Assembly: GCF_037392515.1 (NCBI RefSeq)
Contig: NC_090282.1
Location: forward strand, 34,957,054 to 35,021,053
Length of the DNA: 64,000 nucleotides
Direction of reading: 5' to 3'
Source: Haliotis asinina
Lineage: Eukaryota > Mollusca > Gastropoda > Lepetellida > Haliotidae
The notes beneath the pieces were generated by a model. It had not been told where the DNA came from. It did no database searches and worked only from the letters and a program-made list of their open reading frames with translations. Shown piece by piece: positions 8,002 through 20,000 of the stretch. Each line of letters starts with the position of its first letter. Positions within the stretch are counted from its first letter, which is position 1. The translations under genes were made by a program, and so were the position numbers.

Positions 8002-11000
8002 ATATCTGGATTTTCATGTAATGCAGCGAACTGGTTCTCCATCCTATAAAAGCAATGCGTGTTACATCATGCCACTAGCACAATAATATTTCGGTAAATT
8101 TTAACAAATAAACTCTGAGTTTGATCAGGATGTAGTCAGCACCATTTTGGTGTTACTGGACCTACTGGACTCCAAAACCCTTTCCCAACCAGGAACATTA
8201 TGACCATTAGTATGACCAAGAAAGAAATTGAATGCCAAGATTTACATGGTTTCAAAACTGGTTTCCACAAACTAGAAGTGTCTATGTCTAACCTGTCTCC
8301 ACCAAGGATAACGGCAGCCTTCAGACCAGTGTATTTTCCCAGCTAGAACAAAGATCAGAGGACAAGGTTTACTTCAACATTGTTATCTGCAGAAATGGCT
8401 ATACACTATGTAATTCTGTACCTGTGATGTGGTGTGAGACATACTCAAAAGTCACAACCTATACATCCAATTTCAGTAAGGAATAAAAAAGTGCCTTAAG
8501 ACACATAAGATCTGAGGATATGTCGATTTCCAAATAGAAAGATAACCAACAATCTGTGTGTAAAAGTGAGTGAGTGAATGAGTATGGTTTCATGTCGTGT
8601 TTGGTAATATGCCAGCCATGGTTGGGGACACCAGAACTGGGCTTCACACACTGTACCCAAGTTTGGAATCAAACTCTGGTCTTCAGCGTGAGAAGTCAAC
8701 ACCTTTATCAGGAGACTACCCCAATGCCCCTGTATGTGAAAGAAATCATAAATCATTTCCAATTACTGTCAGTGTATTCAGTATTTCTGACAATTATTTC
8801 CATGTACATGACTGTAGGTGACAGAAGGCACAACCTAGTTGAAACACCACACGCAGCTCACCTCTTTCGTAAACTTGAGCGTCTGCAGCGCTAGCTCCCT
8901 CGTGGGGGACATTATCATTGCCCTGGCTCCTTTAGCTGAATGGGCTTTCAGCTTCTCAAACATTGGAATGAGAAATGCTGCAGTCTTACCACTTCCTGTC
9001 CGGGCCATGGCCACCACATCCTTCCCATCCATGATAAGTGGGATAGTCTGTTGAGTTGAACAATACCTTAGTGATACACATATAGTAGTATATACAATGG
9101 GGGTTCTGGACCACTTTCAAGAAAAGTCTCTACAAAGCCTTATTTACTAAATAAGGCTTTGGTTGGGACCTTAGCTCTTGCTACTATTACCCCTACTACA
9201 AAAAAGTTGGCGGTAATTACTGTGCCTATGAAACAGTTTAACGTGAACCCTTGCTACTATTACCGTGTGTTGGTAGGAGGTAACACTGTGCCATACGGTA
9301 CGATCAATAATTCTTCTCTTACAAACCCCCTACCCGGCCCATCCCTCAAGTAGTATAAGTTAGGTTCGTCGGCTTTCATATCCACTTTATCTATGTTGTA
9401 AGTTTTGACTGACCATATAGGATCGGTGGCCCGCTTACGGCTATCACCCTCGTGTTCCCCGGCTGGTATAGATACCTCACTAGGGCCCTATCTGGCATCT
9501 GTTTCTCCTTCCCACGCAGTGGAGCGGCCGACTCTGCAACTATTGATTTTAGTTTGATAGTGTCTGCCGGTTTCTTACCGGTGAGACGGGTGACTTCATG
9601 GTTGATTGCCGACACCACCTTGGGTAACCTCGTGACCCATTCAGTCGATCGTTTTCCAGGGGTGGCCATCTCCCTAGCATACTGATGGCCGAACAAGCGC
9701 TCAGCCAAAGTCCTATTAAATCTCTCAACTATGGCTTGGCTGCGATGGGCTCCGGCCGTGCCACGCCTGACCTTTGTATCGTGTTTGGCTAGCAGTTGTG
9801 ACACGGCACCCATGAACTCCCGTCCGGGGTCAACTTGCAGCTCTGTTGGCCACGTCAGCGGGCTGCGTTTGTATATGCGTTCGAATCCTCTGGCTACCTG
9901 GGCCGAATCTTTCGTGGTCAAGGGTTCGGCTTCCTTGTAACGACTGGCTACGTCCACTACGGTTAAGGCATACTTGTACCTCTTGTCGTGGGGTAGGAAC
10001 AGTAGGTCTGCCTGGTGAACGCTATTAGGTATGTTAATACCGAACCTCCTTCTAGGCACGTAGCGTGGTGCCGGCAAATAGATCTGCCACAGGGCTTGTT
10101 TTTCAAGCCACGCTTTGGCTTCCTCCAGGGGTACTCGCGCTATTTTAGCTAGCTTATCTACTGCGCTAGCTCCTTTCCAGTACCCACGCGGGCTGTAGTA
10201 AATAGCCTCAAATTTTTTCATGTCCATACGCGTATGTGTTTATCCCATCAATAGCTATCCAACGTTTCGTGTCCATAGGCGACAGGGACGTCTTGTTTAT
10301 AGTCAGTCCGTATATCTTATGTCCATCACTTCTAAGTGTGTTCATTTTATGCCTAAAGGTACGGGTCTTGAACAGGGCTTCCTTGAATCTGGCGTGTTTG
10401 ATGTGTTGTTTCACCACATACTTCTTAACCCCCTTAGCCTTCCGGATCTCACTATTGTCGGCTTTCAGTATGGAGTACATCTTAGGTCTCAAACCTATGT
10501 ACTCGGCTATGGGCGTGCCAGCACACTCGTCCTTCATCTTACCTAGGACCTTTTTATTTACCGTACTGTGTATGGTATGGGTCTTAGGGTAGTCGCTGGT
10601 GTCGTATAAATCGAGGTGTTTTTTCATGTCCTCGTACACGTCCTCGGTTCGAATTTCTAACAGCAGGGAATCCGTGTCAGTGTATAGCACTTCACACCTG
10701 TCGCCGTACTGTTTCTTGAGCTCGTTGTAGTAAAAGTCGTACATCAGGTGTTTGGATAAATCAAGGATGCTCATCCCCACGTAAACAGGCCGGTTGAATT
10801 TTATGTGGCTTTTCTTCATGTGTAGGGCAACCAGGTTGTCTGTGAATATCTTACTACGGTTGAATGCCGGACTGACTATCAATCTCCTGAGCTTGTCTTC
10901 CTCACTCGACCGAACCAGCTTCACGGTCACGCGTTTCCTCAGGTTCTCCATAGTCTTACCAAACACCGAGTTGTTCATGAGCTTGTAGAGATTTTTCTCA

Positions 11001-14000
11001 AAATCACTGGTGGCTTTTTTTCGTAGGTCTGTGTTCATTCTGATGTAGGGCTCCATCCATGGGCTCTGGTCGAACATGAGCACCCTGTGTATTTTGGTCA
11101 GCCTCATACCCAACGACAGGTACAGCTGTAGGTTGCGATAGTGAACGATGTACTTGGTCTTATTCATTAAGTTAGGAACGAGTTTTTCAACGTCTGTCAC
11201 ACGCCCACCTGACAAGTTATGTTGGTACTCAGACATCCAGTCTGGGTTAACCCTCATACGTTCGGGGGCCAGGGGGTAGCTGTTGTGTGATGTGTGTAAT
11301 TCCTTGGTATACTCTAAGTCAACCTCGAGGATATACCCTTTGTTCGAATCTGGTGCAACCCCCATAACATCAACGTGGGGTACCCATTCGAATCCCCCTG
11401 TAGGTAGATACTGACTCATGGCCCAGCCGTACAGGTTGTTTGCGTCAAGGTAGAGAATGTGATTGGTTGGTTTGTTAGGATCGTAACCTTTCACGTATTG
11501 ATTATTTGCTTTCGCGTATCGTTTGGATGCCATGGAAATCCCACCTCGCAAGCCTTTCTCAATGAATAGGTGCATGTCGTAATCTGTGAGCAATTCCAAA
11601 TTAACTCCGGTCTTTTTAAGCAAGGCGTCCCACGACAGACCTGGGCTGGTGTAATACCATGCGGGGTCGAGTTTATACTGCTTGAAACACGTCCACCTAA
11701 ACGTCTCAAACACGTCGGCTAACAGCAGTACATCTGTCCTCAAGTACAGGTCGTGATAATCACCCAGGTTCTTACAACCCAGTTTATTCCATACGTTAGT
11801 CGCGTGCGAGTAATCATCTCGTGAGACGGACGCCTCATTCAGCTTGCTATAAAAACAGTCAATAGGGGGTAGTCTGGTCTCGGTGAACTTGACCCAACTA
11901 TCCATGTACTCATAGGGGTACACACCCTTCCTCATAAGCAGGGGTCTAGTCTCGGCGTCTGTGTATCGATCGGTGATAGGGAAGGTATTGTTGGCCTTGA
12001 CCAGACTGTCGAGTGACGACAGGAGGAACTGAAACGAGTCAATGAACCTAAGTCCGTTTAAGCTGAAGGAGATGTATCTCTCCATGTTGTTGGGGATGCA
12101 CGTTATATTACCATCGATTTTCGCGATGGCCTGCATGATCAAGTGTGAGTCGTACCCTCTCAAGTTGTGAAAGACAACGGGGATGTTTATTGTCTTAGGG
12201 TTGATTTTAAGCTTGAGGTTGCACGCGCTGTGGCAGTGATCTCTCACCGAATCACCGTTAAGTGGTGAGTCACACACGTGACAGTTAGTGCTACTAGCGT
12301 GAGCTAGCCTGTCGACTCGGGTCATACGCATGGGAGCGATTCTATACAATGCATTCCTAATAATTTTTTCTTCCTCCTGCAAACACTTTAGAAACCTTTC
12401 AGCCGCGTCAGGGCCCCTATACACTACCGGAGCTTTCGTTTCCCCGTCACAACGGACGACAATGTATCCAAACGAACAGGCTTTATGCTCTTGTGTTTTG
12501 TGGGTGAAGGGAGCCTCGCCGGCGGCACCACTGGGGGAATCCCCACCCACAACTAAGGCTTCGAAGTCGGCGTATATGATATAAGGCACAGACATTTGGT
12601 TCTTGTGGTTACTGAATTTTAGGATATTATCACCTTCCTTAGGCATGTCGACTCATATGGCCGTCTGCCCCACACCTTGACAATCATCCAGGTGGGATTC
12701 TAATAAATCAGCTCGTGTGAAGCCATGTAGGCATCGTTCACAGAAGTGGGTCTTTTCTCTGTGTGCCGATTGGTCATACAATAGCCTGCTAAAGTGTTTT
12801 ATCCATGTGTAGTGATACTTGTCACCTCGCTGGATCATGAATATATTGATAACTTGGCGATCCTTCACCGGGCTGACCCTGTGTACTATTGTTGTGTTAC
12901 CTTCGTGCCCAAAGACATTTATAGCCAGATTATTCTGTTTTTCTACTTTAGTGATCTGGGATATGGGGGTGGGTTCATCTATACCATCCCAGTTGAGCCC
13001 ATCGTCTTGGGGATAGCTAGAAAGCCTATCTGAATGAGTGTCAGCTGGAAATAAGGCTGACCTGATAGCTAACCTCAGGCAATTGTTTCCTCTATTCTTA
13101 ACGTTTACTATGGCATGTTTATTCCTATAGTAGGGGGGCAAGGCTAGGTATGACCCGCCTCTGAATGGCACGTAGTTAGCTATGTCTAGATAGACATTAT
13201 CGATTTTATCTACAACCCACCCGGACCCCAAGTGTGTGTAGCGTTCTAGGTATTCTCGTATCTGCTGAAAACTGGTATCGATTGATGCGTCAATGGTCTC
13301 TGTATGTGTGACAACCTCTTGTTTACCTCGGAAGTAAGGCTGAACATACTCAGTGGTACTCCCAACCTGCTTATCGAGCGACATTTTCACTGTGATCTGA
13401 AACTTGATACTTCCTAGGTTATTTAGTTCCTGGTTGACCTTATCAGCTATCAGAGGCTTGATATCTGTAATGTCTATGTTTCTATCAACGTGCATGCGCC
13501 AACCTCTCAAATAGTTGCCTACAGCGCGCTCAGTGCGCACAAACTGTAGGTCAATAGCTCTATTCTGTCGTAATAATTCTACAAGCTGTGGTTTCCTCAT
13601 ACGGGAATACCCGCCTAAAGCCAAATCGTGTGCCTCGGCTTTCAGTTGTTTTACAGTGGGAGGTTTTGCTACGGGGGCATGTGATAACAATGCGGTTAAC
13701 CCGGCTCTCCCCAGGTTTGAATAACACGTGTATCCAAGCTGTTTTGCTTGAGCTTTTAATTGTGTTACCGTAGGCGGGGCTTCTAAACCTAGTAATCTCA
13801 ACAATGCTGACTTCCGCATTCGAGAATACCCGATCACACCTCTCTGTTTTGCGACCCGCTTCAGCTCGCGCACAGTAGTCATAGTGTTTACACCTAAGAG
13901 AACCAATGTCTAATTGGTTCACAGTAACCTTAATAAAAAATATGTGGCTGTTTCACGCACTGTTGGATATAGTGTTCTTGTGTAAACATTTAATTGGAGT

Positions 14001-17000
14001 CTATCTTGAGCAGTCGCCTACGTTCTTTTATGTAGCCCTTTTTATTCTCGTAGATGAGTTGATGTCTGACTACGTTCGCTCCGTGAGCTTTACATAGACA
14101 GTAGTGCCCTTTAACCCCGATACCACACACAGAACACGTGTAGTTAGGACTTCCCATATGGAAACAACAGAACCCCTGATTCCTGCATTTCCTACCACAG
14201 GCCTCGGTCTTCCCCATAAGTATGTATTCGCATCGGTATTGAGCGGGTCTCATGTTTACTTATATAGGTATTTTAATTTAATTGCTTCGCAACCAACGCA
14301 GTAGCTGCTATACCCAACACTATAAAGACCAGTTCACGATTCATTTGTCCCTTGGATGGTGTGTAGTACTGAGCGAGTGTGGGTTTATTGAGCGGTTCCA
14401 ATCGTTTACCAGTTAGTAGGTAGTATTCTTTCATTGCTTCATCGACATCGTTGAATGTTTGAACGGCATGGTTTTCACGCGTGAGTTGTTCGTTAATAAA
14501 ATCGATCCTCTGGAGGCGTTTTTTAGCGTACTCGGCCTCTGCCCTTTGTAATTTCTCAGTAGCGAGATCGTGTCGCTTCCTTTCTTCCTGTATTGCGTGA
14601 TCATCTCGTAGTTTCGAGAAGAGGAAATTACTCCCGGAAAATGCCAGGGCATTCACTAACGCCCCACCGGCCATCATAGCTATCGTGGCCATCCTATATT
14701 TATTTCATTATATTTTCAGGTATTATTCCTTGTTTTACTAGGATGTCTTTTACTAGGATGGCCATCGCCATACCAAGGTTCATTATGAGCATACCCATAT
14801 CCTGCAGGTTGAAATCTAGCTTGATAGTTGGTTGTTTAAGCACCATTTTAGTCAACCGAGCGTACCCTACGGCTAGACTGGCGACCACTGTGGCGTGGTA
14901 TGCGTCGTTGACGAACGTTTTCCCCTCAGACATTATGTATATGATATAAGATATTAAAATTATAACATGATATGCGGGTCAATAGTGGGGGTTACCCTCC
15001 CACTGTTGGGGGTTACCTCACTGTTTGGGGGTACCTCACGGTGAGGGTTTCCCTCACGTGTATATAACCACGAGATAGCCAAGGCAGCAGTTACACCTAC
15101 AGCCAACAACAGTCGGGTTGGGTTGGTCACTGTAATAATTTTAAATTGGTTACACCACCGTTTTTTACCGGCAGCTACTCTCTTAGGATTCTTCTGCCTG
15201 GTTACTGTTGGGGGTTCCTGTGAAGGGGTCTCCTCCACTGTTGGGGGTACCACCACTGGGGTTTCCCTCAGTTCCCCCACTGGGGTCTCCTGTGCAGCAT
15301 CCATCTATACTATTATTATTATTTTTTCTCTCAAATTGACAATGCTTTGCCGTGATAATCGCCGCCGTCACTGGAGCCAACAACATGCCATATTTGTGGT
15401 ACAGCTCGCAGCTAATAGAGCTCACGGCGTCTTCGATAAAAGGGTCTTTATCGAGGTCCTCCCACAGGTAAAGTCGGCGCTCTGGTGGAATGGGAAGGAA
15501 GTATGACACAATACCGGTGTATATCTGGGTCATAGCCGATCCTATTGTCTTTGTCATTTCTGCTCCGAGCCGGGACTCGTATCTAGCGTACAGCTTATCG
15601 ATTTCTTCGGCTGACATTTTGTGAATTTTATCCGGAGTGTAGTCTCCAAAGTAATGTTTGGCTTTGCCACCAACAGCCAACGCCACCAGTTTCTCTCGCT
15701 TATCATCAGTGGGGGAGACCCCCACACCCCCAGGTACCAACTGTTCGAGCAATTCCTCACACTCCATCTTATAATATAACAAGTAAGATTTAGTTTTAAC
15801 TATATAATACCCGATGCAGACAAAACACAGAGAAATGAAGGTTAAGTTGCACACAACAAACACTTCGAATATCATAGCTATACTTAGCATTTGCTTCGCT
15901 TTAGCTTAGCTTTGCTTAGCTTTGCTTAGCATACTATATAAGCCACGGGTTGGTCGGTCTTGAGCACGAGCTTAGCGTGTTTAGTTTCAGCGAGCTGTTT
16001 CTTCACCCGTTCCCGTTCTAATTTGCTCATCACATCGTTCTCTCTCAAACACTCCTCGAACGAATCCCTGTCCTTGCAGTGAAATAAGGCCACCCATCGC
16101 GTCTGCTCCCTGAGGTCTTTCAACACCGAGTTGAACTTCTGCGTTAGCACCCAGACGCTGTGATTTGCATGCCGGTCGGAGAAGGCCAGGTACGATAGCA
16201 TGTCTCTTTTTTTTGTTATCTCGCGATTAGCGCTGCAGTCGTCCAGTATGAACAGCGTCGGTTCCCCTTTAAATTTCTCGTGAAGAGCTTTCAACCAGTC
16301 CTGCAGGCGTGTTCCAGGGTCGATTTTGTGTACGTCCGGGTCCGTCATCACCCAAGGTCGCGCGTACGTTTTATTCATGCTCAGAGTAGGGCACATGATA
16401 ACGATGTTATCGAACACATCCTTGTAGTAACCCTCCAACATATCCAACACGAAAACGGTCTTCCCACAGCCAGTCTGCCCGCACACTATGGCGCAGTGTG
16501 GGTCAGTGGGTAGTTGTGGGTACCCCCGGGGGGTGTGGGGGTCTCCCCCACTAGTAGATGGCTTGCACGAATCTCCCATTGTCTATATTAAGTTGCGCGT
16601 CCATAATAACGTACAGATATAATTTCAACTTACCAGCGGGTTGAGCCTTCTTAGTAATCTGGATGGTTATCCCTTCGCTGCCGTTATCTATACGACGCCC
16701 GCTACCGTGCAGTTTATCATCATCCGTGGATCGCATGTCCAACCATAGGGCGTACTTGGTGGTCAGGTATTCACCGATCTGCACGGAGCCGAGGTCCAGG
16801 TCCTTTGTTATATAATCCCCCACTGGTAGCTTTTTTATCTCATCCCACTGCTGGTGTGGTCTCATACCATGACTGAACAGCTGGTTGGGCACGCCCTCGA
16901 TGGTCACTTCCACCTTTTCAATCTCGGGGTTGAAAAACTTCTCGCTGTCCCTCCGGAATGGATCGTAATACTCCACGGGGACGACCAGGATACCTTTCAT

Positions 17001-20000
17001 CGATCGCGCCGGCACGTTCAGGTTGATATTCCACACAGTGTCGCTCTTATCTCGCACGACTGATCTATGCCTCAGTACGCGATCGTACAGGATAGCCATC
17101 TTCCCAGAGTACTGGCTTCGAACCTGCCTGGCCAGCTCCGGGCTAGTGACCATGTCGAACTCCAGAGAGATGTTGTCTATGGCATAACTGGCCTCATCAC
17201 CGTTCGGCGTACGCACTACTTTGCTATAGTCGTTAAACGTGAGCTCGTATTCGAGCCTATCACCCAGCGCGGCCTGGTAAAACGGCGCGTGTCCCGTGAG
17301 CAACTCGAAGTCGAGCGGCACGCAGAATCGATGGCCTTTTCACCGTCCGATAGCTTGTCTTGCTGGTCTTGCGTGAAGACATACCCTATGCGCGCCCGGG
17401 TTGATTTGCTGATGCCCTGGTACACATCATTGACTCGTTCTCCCTCACTTTTCCAGAGATCCCTGTAGCAGTGAAACACGTCGCTGTCGTCGATGCTCAG
17501 CACCTCGTTACCGCTGATCTTGACGGTCGTTTTCTTGATGATGGCTCGACCCACGTTCCGCACGTCGTTGTCGGAGGTCAACGTGATATTGAACGCCAGT
17601 CAAACAGTGCCTGGTACAATGAGGTCATTCTCACCAAGGTTTGGAAATCTAACCAGCAGAGTTTGATTCTGGTCTATCTTGCTGGGATTGTTGGTGATGG
17701 TCACCGACTGGCGCACGGCTCTGGCTCCTAATGGCTCTCTCAATCTTCTGAAAGGATCTAATTTTCTGCCGTACATTGTTATATATAAACGAAATATATT
17801 TTTAATACTAAATAATGGATGAAGACATACCTATGGAGGAGATGTGGGATGATACTATGGATGATACAGGGGCCGAGCAGGAGACCTCATTCAGTACTGG
17901 CCTACAGCCGGCTGTTGAAGATATAAACAAAACCAAGCGCTTACTCTTGAAGGACGCCGTCAACGGATTTTATGATTATTTAAAAAAAGATAAGAATTAC
18001 GTAGAGCCGTTGGGGCGAGACTATAACAAGTTTACCCTCGACAAGGGTAAGCTGCGTTTGAAGGATTACCCGGGGATCGATCTCTTTAATCAATACACGA
18101 GAAAACCGCTTGCTTTATCAACATTGGTCGGTAAAACTAATACTGAATTTGTCCAAGATGAACTAGGTTTCACAAATTACGGTGGCGCGCGACTTAAGAT
18201 TCCCCCGAAGGTCCATCAAGATCTGGAAGGCATCAGGGACGCCACATCGGTTCAAAACATGACTTATGATATTGAAAAGGTGTTGGCTGACTACGAGAAC
18301 AAGCCCTTCCCGGGCCTCAAAATTACCTTTCGGGAACTGAAGGGGTTGGACCTGTTGATGCAAACCATTCGTGGTCAGCTCTGGAAAAGCACGGCCAAAG
18401 TGAGTGAGATAGACGACAAAATCGCCTATGAAAAGAAAAAACTCGGTGAAACTGAGGACGAGTCTATTAAAGCCACCATCGAGGAACGAATACGTAATTT
18501 GGAAGATGAAAGGCAGGTCTGGTTGGAGACAGCGTCCGGCTACAAAGAAAAGCTTTGATCCCAGGCCAACCGTGTGCGGGAAACCATCAATCAAGTCCTC
18601 TACCGAGACACCACGTTAGCAGACAGGATTCAGATATTGTTCCGGGAGCAAGGGATCACCATCGCCAGCATTCTGACTGCATTTGGTTTCATCATATCAA
18701 CCCTGGTGGTGTCACTGACAGGGGGTACTGTGGTGCCTGCCGGCGGCGGAACCCCAAGTGGCGGTGGTGTTAAAGACTGGATAAAAAAACTCGGGGAAGG
18801 CCTAGCTAAACTGGCTGGTAAAGCCGCCGAAGCCATTCCCGGCATCCTGGGTAGCATCGTCTCGTGGTTGTTGGGCGCTCTGGCTAAAACTGTCACGTGG
18901 CTCAGTCAAAACCTGTGGGCAGCCATCGTCGCCGTGGCGGGTCTGGTGTACGTAGCGGCTAAGAAATCTTTAACCAAATAAGTCCCAAAGCTACCCCACC
19001 AACCACCAGGGCCGTTTTACTATCAATATGCTGCTGAGCCTGAATATGAGGGTGTGTGGTGGGTACCCCCACATGAACTTTAGACTCCGGGGGTGACGCC
19101 ACTATACCCGTTTCACGTGGTGGGATGTGTGGGATATAGGTGGTGTTAATATCGGGGTTGATACCCAACTTTTGATCCTTCGTGGCTATGACTATTTTGT
19201 TGTTATAACCCACCACTTTTTTTACTCTCAGTTGCATATCACTCGGAGCCATGTACAGCCCCACGCCGAACACGTAATTGACTTTCGATCTGGCGTATTC
19301 TAACACGTTTTGGTAACGGTCGATGGCCCGCTGGAGATCAACTGGAGAATTGATAGCATCCTCAACGTTGGAAACGAACTGTTTCTGAGCGTCGAAAGCA
19401 GTTCCCTTACCGAGGATGTTGGAACGCGTCATCGACTGCGCACCCAACAGCGCCCACACGTACGTTCGAATCGAGTCGTTCAACCTGACTACCCCGGCAC
19501 GAGTGAATCCTTTCGACGTGTCCAGCATAAACATTTTCCACCCGTCTGCGGTTGACTGCTCCACTTTCTGGATTGTGAAAGCAACACCACCTTCAAAGTC
19601 CATACGATCATCCCTCCATTCATTACTCGACAAAGCAAAGTCCTGCCTAAGTATACCTCGTTTCACTAAATCATCACTTGCATCTTTCACTGGTTTTGGC
19701 CCATATTTGGTAGGTTTAGGAACAATATCATCTAATGCATGGAACAAATTCTCAGTACTAAACATTTTTCGTTTCATAAAGTTTGTTAGTAAATCTTTCT
19801 TAAATGCTTTTACTGAGAGCCCATCGCTGTAAGGAATACCCAACACGTGATTCAGCCCCGGCAAACGCCAATCCGTCTTCGGGTTTATTTCGAATTCATT
19901 GCAAATACGTTCGTAGACCCGTCTATCGTACGGGTTGTTTGTTGCGTCTCACGCTTTGTCCTGTGGGAGGGGGGCGCTGATCTCTTTAAGGATACGTCTG

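Noticed and set aside
8835-9032. Short 65-codon DEAD-box ORF as an independent gene or pseudogene
   Set aside because: It is exon 4 of DDX54 with intact splice sites and correct phase on both sides.
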